Below are positions 1-7,355 of a stretch of DNA of 9,119 nt, in pieces. This DNA comes from Pseudomonadota bacterium (GTDB lineage: Bacteria > Myxococcota > Myxococcia > Myxococcales > Anaeromyxobacteraceae): contig JAEYZK010000380.1 in assembly GCA_023428085.1 (NCBI GenBank), forward strand, positions 1 through 9,119. Reading direction: 5' to 3'. How positions within the stretch are numbered: position 1 is the first letter of the stretch; the number at the start of each line of letters is the position of its first letter. Below the pieces are notes generated by a model. It worked only from the letters and a program-made list of their open reading frames with translations, was not told the origin of the DNA and did not search any database. The translations under genes and the position numbers were made by a program.

Positions 1-785
1 CGGCGGCCAACGCCCGGCGCGCCGGGACGCTCGCGAAGGCCGGCGCGATGTCCGCGCAGGAGGCGGAGGCGGCCCGCGCCCAGCTCCAGGCGGCCCGGGC
101 CCAGGTCGAGGACGCGCGCGCGCGGCGCGCGCAGGCCCGGCAGACCGCGTCCAAGGTGATCGTCCGGGCGCCGTTCGACGGCGTGGTCGCCACGCGGCCG
201 GTCTCGCGCGGTGACGTCGTCGGCGTGGGGACCCTCCTCGCGACCGTCGTCGATCCCTCCACGCTCGAGCTCGTCGGCGCGATCCCGGCGGCGCGCGTCG
301 GCGGGGTGCGCCCCGGCGCGCCCGTGGACTTCACCGTCACCGGGTTCGACCGGAAGTTCCAGGGGAAGATCGATCGCGTCAACCCGGCCGTCGATCCCGC
401 GACCGGCCAGCTCCTCGTGTACGTGGAGGTCCCGAACCCCGGAGGCGCGCTGGTCGCGGGCCTCTTCGCCCAGGGCCGGATCGCCACCCGGGCCGAGACG
501 GTCCCGGCGGCCCCCGCGTCGGTCGTGGACGCGAGCACGCAGCCGCCGACGGTGCTCAAGATCGAGGAGCGGAGGATCCGGAAGGTGCCGGTCAAGGTGC
601 GCCTGCGGGATCCCGTGACAGGCCAGGTCGGGTTCGAGGAGGGCGTCGCCCCGGGCGACGTCCTCGTGCTCGGGAGCGCGCGGGCCGACGTCACCGAGGG
701 GACCGCCGTCGAGGTCGCGCGGGAGCAGGCGGCGCAAAGGCCGGCGGGCGAGGCCGCGGCCGGCGCGGGGGCGGGACCACCGTAG
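1..785 (+). CDS. RND efflux periplasmic adaptor (membrane fusion protein), 5' end missing
   Basis: This is the 3' part (about 260 codons, reading from base 3) of a periplasmic adaptor that links an RND permease to an outer-membrane channel. The visible part begins in an Ala/Arg/Glu-rich helix (to about base 146), which fits the second arm of the adaptor's coiled-coil hairpin. Next comes the second half of the lipoyl-like domain, with the characteristic stretch VIVRAPFDGVVATRPVSRGD (from about base 156). A beta-barrel region follows (about 285-490; VRPGAPVDFTV, then VNPAVDPATGQLLVYVEV), and then the membrane-proximal domain. The last 20 or so residues are an Ala/Gly-rich tail without family character. 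The stop is at 783-785, and the permease start lies 13 bp downstream, so the two are co-transcribed. An ATG at 48 is internal, because the frame stays open and coding to the window edge. The substrate cannot be read from this protein. Confidence 0.93.
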   Translation, partial: AANARRAGTLAKAGAMSAQEAEAARAQLQAARAQVEDARARRAQARQTASKVIVRAPFDGVVATRPVSRGDVVGVGTLLATVVDPSTLELVGAIPAARVGGVRPGAPVDFTVTGFDRKFQGKIDRVNPAVDPATGQLLVYVEVPNPGGALVAGLFAQGRIATRAETVPAAPASVVDASTQPPTVLKIEERRIRKVPVKVRLRDPVTGQVGFEEGVAPGDVLVLGSARADVTEGTAVEVAREQAAQRPAGEAAAGAGAGPP

Positions 786-798
786 CACCGGAGCCCAC

Positions 799-3700
799 GT
801 GTTCATCAGCGACTTCGCCATCCGGAAGCCGATCGTCACCGTGACGGTGATGCTGGCCCTCGTCGCCTTCGGCCTCGTGTCGCTCGCGAGCCTCGAGACG
901 GACGAGTTCCCCGACGTTCAGCCGCCGGTCGTCGCCGTCTCGATCGTCTACCCGGGCGCGTCCCCGGAGACGGTCGAGCGCGAGCTCGTCGAGCCCATCG
1001 AGGACGCGATCTTCTCCATCAGCGGCATCGACGGCAGCCGCACCACCGCCCTCGCCTCCGACGGCCTCGCCCAGTTCGTCGTCTTCTTCGAGTTCACGAA
1101 GGACCTCACCGAGGCGACCCAGGACATCCGCGACGCGATCTCGTCGCGGCGCCAGGACCTGCCGCTCGAGATGGAGGAGCCGGTCATCGTCCGGTTCGAC
1201 CCGGCGGACCAGCCCATCGTCACCATCACCGTCCGGCGAGAGGGCATGACCGTCCAGACCCTCACCCGCCTCGCCGACGAGGTGGTGGCGCGCGATCTCC
1301 GCGCGGTGCAGGGGGTCGCCGACGTCCGGCTCGTCGGCGGGCGCCTCCGCGAGCTGACCGTGAACCTGGATCCGGGCGCGCTGGCGGCGGCGAACGTGTC
1401 GGCCGCCGACGTCGCCGCCGCCCTCCAGGCGCAGAACCTCGCGGCGCCGGTCGGCCGGCTCGAGACGCGGCTCCGCGAGCAGAACATCCGCCTCCTCGGC
1501 CGGCTCGAGACGCCCGCGCAGTTCGAGCAGCTCACCGTCGTCACCCGGAACGGCCAGGCGGTCCGGCTCGGGCAGCTCGGGCGGGCCGTGGACGGCGCCG
1601 AGGAGCAGCGGACGCTCGCGCTGTTCGACGGCGAGGAGGCGGTCGGGATCGAGGTGCTGAAGACGAAGGGCTACTCCACGACCGCCGTGGCCGAGGCGGT
1701 GCGGGCGCGGCTCGAGGCCCTCCGGCCGCGGCTCGAAGGCGCGGAGACCGCGATCGTCCAGGACGCCGGGGAGCGGGTGAGCCGCTCGGTCGAGGAGGTG
1801 CAGACGACGCTGCTCGAGGGCGCGCTGCTCACGGTGCTCGTGGTGTTCCTGTTCCTGAACTCCTGGCGGTCCACCATCATCACCGGCCTCGCCCTCCCCG
1901 TCTCGGTCCTCGCGGCGTTCATCGCGGTCTGGGTCTTCGGCTTCACCCTCAACACGATGTCCCTCATGGGCCTCTCGCTCGCGATCGGCATCCTCATCGA
2001 CGACGCGATCGTGGTCCGGGAGAACATCGTCCGGCACATCGAGATGGGGAAGGACCACACGACGGCGTCGCACGAGGGGACCTCGGAGATCGGCCTCGCG
2101 GTGGCCGCCACCACGTTCTCCATCGTGGCGGTCTTCCTCCCGGTGGCGTTCATGTACGGGGAGGCCGGGCAGTGGTTCAAGCCGTTCGCGCTCACCATCG
2201 CCGGCGCGGTGCTGGTGTCGCTGTTCGTCTCGTTCTCGCTCGATCCGATGCTGTCCGCGTACTGGCCGGATCCGCAGGTGGAGCAGGGGAAGCACGGGCG
2301 CCTGGGCCGCGTCCTCGGCGCGTTCAACCGCTGGTTCGACCGGCAGGCCGATCGGTATCGCGGGGTGGTCGCGTGGGCGCTCGACCACCGCCTGGCGATG
2401 TTCCTGCTCGGGGCGGTGGCGTTCTTCGGCGCGATCGCCCTCCAGGCGACCGCGGGCGGGGCGGGGTTCGTCCCCGTCTCCGACCGGAGCGAGGTGAACC
2501 TCATCGTCCAGACGCCGCCGGGATCCTCGCTGGAGTACACGCGCGCGAAGGTGGCGGAGATCGACCGGCTCCTGCGCGCGCACCCGGAGATCCGCTACAC
2601 GTACGCGTCGATCGGGACGCCGATCCCGCTCCAGGCGCCCGGGGTCGATCAGGCCCTCGTCTACGTGCGGCTCACCCCCAAGGCCGAGCGCGCGCTCTCG
2701 CAGGAGGACCTGGGCGGCAGGCTCCGCGCGGAGCTCGACCGCGTCGCCGGGGCCGACGTCGCCGTCTTCACGAGCGGGTTCGGCGGCGCGTTCAAGGCGA
2801 TCCAGCTCCAGCTCCGCGGTCCCGACATCCGGCGGCTCGAGGCGCTCGCCGCGCGCGCCGCGGACGTCGTCCGGCAGGTGCCGGGCGCGGTGGACGTGGG
2901 GCTCTCGACCCGCGGGGTGAAGCCGGAGGTGACCGTCTCGCTCGACCGCGGGGTCGCCGGGAGCCTCGGGATCACCGTGGGTCAGGTGGCCCAGTCGCTG
3001 CGGGTCGCCTTCGCGGGCCTCGACGCGGGCGACTGGGTGGACCCATCCGGCGAGACGCGGCAGGTGATGGTCCGGCTCGCGCCGGAGGCCCGGCGCCGCG
3101 CCGCCGACCTGGGCCAGCTCCCGGTCGCGCTCCCGCCCGGGCCCGACGGCGCGCCGCGCTCCGTCCCGCTCGCGCAGGTCGCGCGGATCGAGGAGGACGT
3201 GGGCCCGTCGCTCATCACGCACCTCGACCGCGAGCGGGTCGTGACCGTCGCGGCCAACGTCGCGGGCCGGTCGCTCTCCGAGGTGGTGCGGGACATCGAG
3301 GTGCGGCTCGGGCGCGAGGTCCCGCTGCCGCCGGGCTACGTCCTCCGGCAGGGCGGTGAGACCCAGGACCAGCAGGAGGTGTTCGGGCGCATCTTCCTCG
3401 CCCTCGGGACCGCCGTCCTCCTCATGTACCTCGTGCTCGTCCTGCAGTTCGGCTCCTTCCTCGATCCGCTCACGATCCTCGTCTCCCTGCCGCTCTCGCT
3501 CGTGGGCGTGGTGATCGCGCTGCTCCTCACCGGCGACACGCTCAACATCATGAGCCTCATCGGCGTCATCCTGCTCTTCGGGATCGTCGCCAAGAACGCC
3601 ATCCTGCTCATCGACTTCGCGAAGTGGGCGAAGGAGGACCGCGGCCTCCCGATCCGCGAGGCGCTCATCGAGGCGGGGCGGATCCGGCTCCGCCCGATCG

Positions 3701-3963
3701 TGATGACGAGCGTGGCCATCATCGCCGGCATGATCCCGGTCGCGCTGGGCGCGGGCGAGGGCGGCGACTTCCGGGCGCCGCTCGGGCGGGCGGTGATCGG
3801 CGGCGTCATCGCCTCGACGGCGCTGACGCTCCTCGTGATCCCGACGGTCTACGAGACCGCGGACGGGCTGCGCAGCTGGCTCGGCCGGAGGGCGCGCCGC
3901 CTGTTCCGGCGCGCGCCGGCCGGCGGACCCCGGAGCGTGGAGCCGGCGCGCGAGGCGCGGTGA
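799..3963 (+). CDS. RND (HAE1-type) multidrug efflux permease
   Basis: This 1054-residue inner-membrane proton/drug antiporter is the pump subunit of a tripartite efflux system and has the usual AcrB/MexB family length. The GTG start at 799 gives the standard N-terminus MFISDFAIRKPIVTVTV; a GGAG lies 5 bases upstream (790-793). Visible parts are TM1 (about 10-30), the first large periplasmic loop, TM2-6 (about 338-480), TM7 (about 532-550), the second periplasmic loop and TM8-12 (about 863-1017). Proton-relay residues are present: Asp401-Asp402 in TM4 (AIGILIDDAIVV), Lys932 in TM10 (GIVAKNAILLIDF), and Arg963 with Thr970 in RIRLRPIVMTS, matching AcrB Asp407/408, Lys940, Arg971 and Thr978. The paired Asp in TM4 argues for the HAE family (organic substrates) over the heavy-metal family. 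It directly follows the adaptor gene. No outer-membrane channel gene follows, and the substrate is unknown. Confidence 0.96.
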   Translation: MFISDFAIRKPIVTVTVMLALVAFGLVSLASLETDEFPDVQPPVVAVSIVYPGASPETVERELVEPIEDAIFSISGIDGSRTTALASDGLAQFVVFFEFTKDLTEATQDIRDAISSRRQDLPLEMEEPVIVRFDPADQPIVTITVRREGMTVQTLTRLADEVVARDLRAVQGVADVRLVGGRLRELTVNLDPGALAAANVSAADVAAALQAQNLAAPVGRLETRLREQNIRLLGRLETPAQFEQLTVVTRNGQAVRLGQLGRAVDGAEEQRTLALFDGEEAVGIEVLKTKGYSTTAVAEAVRARLEALRPRLEGAETAIVQDAGERVSRSVEEVQTTLLEGALLTVLVVFLFLNSWRSTIITGLALPVSVLAAFIAVWVFGFTLNTMSLMGLSLAIGILIDDAIVVRENIVRHIEMGKDHTTASHEGTSEIGLAVAATTFSIVAVFLPVAFMYGEAGQWFKPFALTIAGAVLVSLFVSFSLDPMLSAYWPDPQVEQGKHGRLGRVLGAFNRWFDRQADRYRGVVAWALDHRLAMFLLGAVAFFGAIALQATAGGAGFVPVSDRSEVNLIVQTPPGSSLEYTRAKVAEIDRLLRAHPEIRYTYASIGTPIPLQAPGVDQALVYVRLTPKAERALSQEDLGGRLRAELDRVAGADVAVFTSGFGGAFKAIQLQLRGPDIRRLEALAARAADVVRQVPGAVDVGLSTRGVKPEVTVSLDRGVAGSLGITVGQVAQSLRVAFAGLDAGDWVDPSGETRQVMVRLAPEARRRAADLGQLPVALPPGPDGAPRSVPLAQVARIEEDVGPSLITHLDRERVVTVAANVAGRSLSEVVRDIEVRLGREVPLPPGYVLRQGGETQDQQEVFGRIFLALGTAVLLMYLVLVLQFGSFLDPLTILVSLPLSLVGVVIALLLTGDTLNIMSLIGVILLFGIVAKNAILLIDFAKWAKEDRGLPIREALIEAGRIRLRPIVMTSVAIIAGMIPVALGAGEGGDFRAPLGRAVIGGVIASTALTLLVIPTVYETADGLRSWLGRRARRLFRRAPAGGPRSVEPAREAR

Positions 3964-4056
3964 TCGCGGCCCCCCGTCTGCCTCCACGATCCGCGCGCGT
4001 CCCGGATGATTTCCCCGCGCCCGGTGGTTCGCTCACGGAACGGGTGAACCAGCCGC

Positions 4057-4062
4057 AGGGGG
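4057..4062 (+). promoter_or_regulatory. Shine-Dalgarno-like AGGGGG before the TTG start at 4070
   Basis: AGGGGG lies 7 bases before the TTG at 4070 and supports that codon as the start of the lytic transglycosylase. A competing GGAGG at 4091-4095 lies 10 bases before an in-frame GTG at 4106, so the choice is not settled by this signal alone. No clear promoter was seen in the 106-base gap 3964-4069. Confidence 0.45.
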
Positions 4063-4069
4063 CCGCACC

Positions 4070-5377
4070 TTGGATCGTGGAGGACGCGCTGGAGGCCGGA
4101 CGTGGGTGATCTGGCTCCTGCCGGCGCTCGCCTGCGCCGGGACCGCGGCCCGGACGCCCCCGGCCGCAGGGCTCCGCGCGCCGGTCCTCGCGCGCCCGGA
4201 GCCGGCGCCTGCCGCGCTCGTGGTTCCTGCGGCGTCCCCGCTCGCCGACGGGCCCCCCGCCGCGCCGCCGCGTCCGCGCGACCTTCGTGAGCTGCTGCCC
4301 GAGCTCGCCATGGACCTCTCGGAGCTCCAGGCCGGGTACGACATCCCCCTCGAGGTGAACGAGGCGGTCGCCGGGTACGTCCGGATGTTCCTCGCGGACG
4401 AGCACCGCCCGCGCCTCCTCCGCTGGCTCTCGCGCTCGCACCGGTACGCACCCCGGTTCCGGGCCATCCTCCGCGCCGAGGGCCTCCCCGAGGACACGGT
4501 CTGGCTCGCGATGATCGAGAGCGGCTTCGCGAACCAGGCGACCAGCCGGGCGAAGGCGGTGGGAGCGTGGCAGTTCATCCCCGCCACCGGCGCGCGGTAC
4601 GGCCTGCTGCAGGACGAATGGGTGGACGAGCGGCGCGACCCGGAGAAGGCGGCGCGCGCGGCGGCCCGGTTCCTGCGCGCGCTGCACGAGAGGACCGGCC
4701 ACTGGTACCTCGCGTGGGCGTCGTACAACGCGGGGCCCAGCCGCATCGTCCGGGCGATGGAGCTCGGCTCCTCCGACTTCTGGGAGCTGGCGCGCGGACC
4801 CGACCTGCTCCCGCGCGAGACCCAGACCTACGTGCCGAAGATCCTCGCCGCGGCCATCCTCGCGAAGCACGCCGCCGCCTTCGGGATCCGCGACGAGGAG
4901 CTCGCGCCGGAGGCCTGGATCGACTCCGCCGAGGTGACCGTCGCGCGCGCGAGCCCGCTCGCGGCGCTCGCCGTCGCGGCCGGGATCACGGTCACGGAGC
5001 TGCAGGACCTCAACCCCGAGCTGCGCGGGCCGTCGACGCCTCCGCGCCCGTACGCCCTCAAGCTCCCGCGCGGGCAGGCGGCGCTGTTCGCGGAGCGCTG
5101 GAGCCCGCCCGCCGAGCGGACCGCGCGACGGACCGCGGCGAGCCACCAGGCGCGCCTGCCGAAGCAGCACCCGCGCCCTCCGAAGCACCGGCCCGCGCAG
5201 CGCGCGGAGCACCGGCGCGCGGAGCACCAGGTAGAGCGCGGCGACACCCTCTGGTCGCTGAGCCGCAAGCACGGCGTCACGGTGGAGCAGCTCGCCCGCT
5301 GGAACGGGATCCGCGCCCCCGCGCGCCACACCCTGCGCGCCGGGACGGTGCTCCGCGTCAGCGCCTCGCGCCGCTGA
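4070..5377 (+). CDS. MltD-like membrane-bound lytic murein transglycosylase with LysM domain
   Basis: This 435-residue enzyme is predicted to cleave the MurNAc-GlcNAc bond of peptidoglycan in the periplasm, forming 1,6-anhydroMurNAc ends. From the TTG at 4070, the N-terminus has Arg3, Arg6 and Arg10 and then a hydrophobic run ending in PALAC (Cys22). This is an export signal, possibly a lipoprotein signal with a non-canonical lipobox. A Pro/Ala-rich spacer (about 25-70) follows. The SLT domain spans about 125-270, with the catalytic Glu150 in WLAMIESGF, then AVGAWQFIPATGARYGL and the WASYNAGPSRI motif. A LysM-like segment lies at about 288-332 (GITVTELQDLNPEL). A basic His/Pro/Arg linker (about 345-387) leads to a clear LysM at about 386-430 (VERGDTLWSLSRKHGVTVEQ). 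The order matches MltD, which usually carries one or two LysM repeats. A GTG at 4106 is an alternative start that would remove most of the charged n-region. Confidence 0.92.
   Translation: MDRGGRAGGRTWVIWLLPALACAGTAARTPPAAGLRAPVLARPEPAPAALVVPAASPLADGPPAAPPRPRDLRELLPELAMDLSELQAGYDIPLEVNEAVAGYVRMFLADEHRPRLLRWLSRSHRYAPRFRAILRAEGLPEDTVWLAMIESGFANQATSRAKAVGAWQFIPATGARYGLLQDEWVDERRDPEKAARAAARFLRALHERTGHWYLAWASYNAGPSRIVRAMELGSSDFWELARGPDLLPRETQTYVPKILAAAILAKHAAAFGIRDEELAPEAWIDSAEVTVARASPLAALAVAAGITVTELQDLNPELRGPSTPPRPYALKLPRGQAALFAERWSPPAERTARRTAASHQARLPKQHPRPPKHRPAQRAEHRRAEHQVERGDTLWSLSRKHGVTVEQLARWNGIRAPARHTLRAGTVLRVSASRR
5201..5228 (+). repeat. 15-bp tandem duplication in the linker of the lytic transglycosylase
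   Basis: CGCGCGGAGCACC occurs at 5201-5213 and again at 5216-5228, a 15-bp period that keeps the reading frame. It encodes RAEHR followed by RAEHQ (residues 378-387), just before the LysM domain. It looks like slippage in a low-complexity linker. Confidence 0.8.
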
Positions 5378-5412
5378 GCCCGGTCGACCGGCGCACGGCC
5401 CCCCGCCCACCC

Positions 5413-5444
5413 GGGCCCCGCGCGCACGCGCGCGGGGAGGGCCC
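5413..5444. terminator. GC-rich hairpin between convergent genes (candidate bidirectional terminator)
   Basis: CCCCGCGCG (5416-5424) and CGCGCGGGG (5429-5437) form a perfect 9-bp stem around a CACG loop. GGG at 5413-5415 can pair with CCC at 5442-5444 across a four-base bulge. The hairpin lies 36 bases after the stop of the lytic transglycosylase and ends one base before the stop of the opposing thiamine-diphosphate enzyme gene. That is where a shared terminator would be expected. There is no T-run on either strand, so intrinsic termination by the classical mechanism is not assured; the hairpin could instead stabilise 3' ends. Confidence 0.6.
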
Positions 5445-7223
5445 TCACCCGTCGTCCGGCACGAGGCTGTCCTTCACCGCGCGCCACGACTGCACGAGCA
5501 TCGCGCCGCGATCGGGATCGCCCTTCAGGATCGACGCGATGTAGCCTCGCGCCTGCGCGGCGGTGATGTGCGGCGGGAGGGGCGGGACGCTCGGATCGAC
5601 GCGCGCCTGGACGAGACAGGGCCGCCCCGCGGAGAGCGCGCGCTCCCAGCCCGGCGCGACGTCCTCGGGGCGCTCCATGCGGACGGCCGCGAGCCCGAGC
5701 GACTCCGCGAACGCGGCGTAGTCCACGGCGGGCAGGTCCTGCGACGCCGCGAGCTTCGGGTCCCCCTGCATCACCCGCTGCTCCCAGGTCACCATGTTGA
5801 GATCGCGGTTGTCGAGCACGAGGGCGATCCAGCGCGGGTCGCTCCACGCCCGCCAGTACTTCGCGACCGTGATGAGCTCGGCCAGGCCGTTCATCTGCAT
5901 GGCGCCGTCGCCGGCGAGCGCGAACACCGGCCGCTCCGGCCAGGCGAACTTGGCGGCGATGGCGTACGGCACCGCCGGTCCCATGGTCGCGAGGTTGCCG
6001 GAGAGCGACGCCATCATGCCGGGCCGGATCTTGAGGTCCCGCGCGTACCAGTTCGCGACCGATCCGGAGTCGGCGGCGAGGATCGCGCCGTCCGGCAGCC
6101 GCGGCGAGAGCTCCCAGAACACGCGCTGCGGGTTGAGCGGATCGGCCGGGGCCATCGCCCGGGCCTCGAGCGTCCTCCACCAGCGGCGCACCTCGGCCTC
6201 GATCCGCTCCCGCCAGGAGCTGTCCTCCTTCGGCCGCAGCAGCGGTCGGAGCGCGCGCAGCGTCTCGCCGGTGTCGCCGACCAGGTTCACCTCCATCGGG
6301 TACCGCAGCGACAGGAGCCGGCCGTCGAGATCGATCTGCACCCCGCGGGCCTGGCCCTCCTTCGGCAGGAACTCCGGGTACGGGAACGAGGACCCGACCA
6401 TGAGGAGCGAGTCGCACTCGCTCATGAGCGTCCACGAGGGCCTGGTGCCGAGGAGCCCGATGGACCCCGTGACCCACGGCAGGTCGTCGGGGAGGACCGC
6501 CTTGCCGAGCAGCGCCTTCGCGACCCCGGCGCCGAGGATCCGCGCCACCTCGGCGACCTCCGCGCCCGCGCGCAGCGCCCCCGCCCCCACCAGCATCGCC
6601 ACGCGCCGGCCCGCGTTCAGGACCTCGGCGGCGCGCGCGAGGTCGCGCTGCGCCGGGACGACCCGCGGCGGCTCCCAGCCGAGGCCGCTGTGGATGGTGG
6701 CGTGCGCGTGCGGCGGGTCCTCGTACGGCTCCTCCTGGACGTCGTTGGGGACGACGATCGCCGTGACCGTCCGCTCGGCCAGCGCGATCCGGATCGCGCG
6801 GTCCACGAGGTGGCGCGCCTGGGCGGGGACCATGAGCGTCTGCACGTACGCGCGGGCCACGTCCTTGAAGAGCGCGTGGAGGTCCACCTCCTGCTGGTAG
6901 TCTCCCCCCATCGCCGCGCGCGCAGTCTGCCCGACGATGGCCACCACCGGCTGGTGGTCCATCCGCGCGTCGTAGAGGCCGTTGAGCAGGTGGATGGCGC
7001 CCGGCCCGGAGGTCGCCAGGCAGACGCCCACCTCGCCGGTGAACTTGGCGTGGGCGCACGCCATGAGCGCGGCCAGCTCCTCGTGGCGGACCTGGACGAG
7101 CTCCAGCTCCTCGACCTCGTGGAAGCCGCCGAAGATGCCGTTCACGCCGTCGCCCGGGTACCCGAAGACGCGCCGGACGCCCCAGGCCACGAGCCGCTTC
7201 AGGAGGAAGGTTCCAACGTTCAT
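5445..7223 (-). CDS. Pyruvate-oxidase-like thiamine-diphosphate-dependent enzyme
   Basis: This 592-residue protein belongs to the acetohydroxyacid synthase/pyruvate oxidase family, which decarboxylates 2-oxoacids on thiamine diphosphate. Pyruvate oxidases of the PoxB type make acetate and pass electrons from FAD to quinone. The N-terminal pyrimidine-binding domain (about 1-165) has VFGYPGDGVNGIF and the activating Glu48 in VRHEELAALMACAHAK, followed by LATSGPGAIHLLNGLYDA. The middle domain (about 190-330) ends in GSSFPYPEFLP and GVQIDLD, like the FAD-binding domain of PoxB. The C-terminal diphosphate-binding domain (about 360-545) has GDGAMQMNG (from Gly438) and LVLDNRDLN (Asp471-Asn472). The ATG at 7223 has GGAGG four bases upstream (plus-strand 7228-7232) and gives the normal family N-terminus; a longer in-frame extension to 7919 is antisense to the neighbour. 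The family is clear, but the substrate is less certain: other 2-oxoacid decarboxylases share the fold. Confidence 0.9.
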   Translation of the reverse strand: MNVGTFLLKRLVAWGVRRVFGYPGDGVNGIFGGFHEVEELELVQVRHEELAALMACAHAKFTGEVGVCLATSGPGAIHLLNGLYDARMDHQPVVAIVGQTARAAMGGDYQQEVDLHALFKDVARAYVQTLMVPAQARHLVDRAIRIALAERTVTAIVVPNDVQEEPYEDPPHAHATIHSGLGWEPPRVVPAQRDLARAAEVLNAGRRVAMLVGAGALRAGAEVAEVARILGAGVAKALLGKAVLPDDLPWVTGSIGLLGTRPSWTLMSECDSLLMVGSSFPYPEFLPKEGQARGVQIDLDGRLLSLRYPMEVNLVGDTGETLRALRPLLRPKEDSSWRERIEAEVRRWWRTLEARAMAPADPLNPQRVFWELSPRLPDGAILAADSGSVANWYARDLKIRPGMMASLSGNLATMGPAVPYAIAAKFAWPERPVFALAGDGAMQMNGLAELITVAKYWRAWSDPRWIALVLDNRDLNMVTWEQRVMQGDPKLAASQDLPAVDYAAFAESLGLAAVRMERPEDVAPGWERALSAGRPCLVQARVDPSVPPLPPHITAAQARGYIASILKGDPDRGAMLVQSWRAVKDSLVPDDG

Positions 7224-7355
7224 GGCGCCTCCACACCGGCCGTCCGGGCGAGGCCCGCGGCACGCGTACCGGCCCAATGTGCGGCTGGCGGCGGACGCCG
7301 GCACCCCGCCGGGCGGCAGTGGGAATCCAGCAGGTCGCGCGTTACCCGTCCGGCC
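7224..7355. promoter_or_regulatory. Divergent intergenic region, no promoter motif recognised
   Basis: These 132 bases separate the divergently transcribed thiamine-diphosphate enzyme and phosphotransferase genes, so promoters for both should lie here. The only signal I can support is the GGAGG of the minus-strand gene (complement at 7228-7232). I see no sigma-70-like -35/-10 pair and no strong operator palindrome. The + strand gene has no evident ribosome binding site before its ATG. Confidence 0.4.

Noticed and set aside
2172..3359. A 395-codon + strand open frame inside the permease gene
   Set aside because: It is a frame-shifted reading of the permease with an Arg/Ala/Gly/Pro-rich product and no recognisable domain.
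691..3987. A 1098-codon open frame on the - strand opposite the RND permease gene
   Set aside because: It mirrors the permease codons and gives a composition dominated by Arg, Asp, Glu, Gly and Leu with no domain or membrane segment. Such frames are expected where G/C at third positions suppresses stops on the other strand.
4026..4050. Imperfect inverted repeat GGTTC...GAACC upstream of the lytic transglycosylase
   Set aside because: The arms are only 5 bp with a 15-base spacer, and there is no T-run. This is too weak for an operator or terminator call in DNA of this composition.
5568..7355. Upstream extension of the phosphotransferase frame across the thiamine-diphosphate enzyme gene
   Set aside because: The stretch is antisense to a clear enzyme gene and has only low-complexity Arg/His/Asp-rich sequence. 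It contains no kinase N-lobe.
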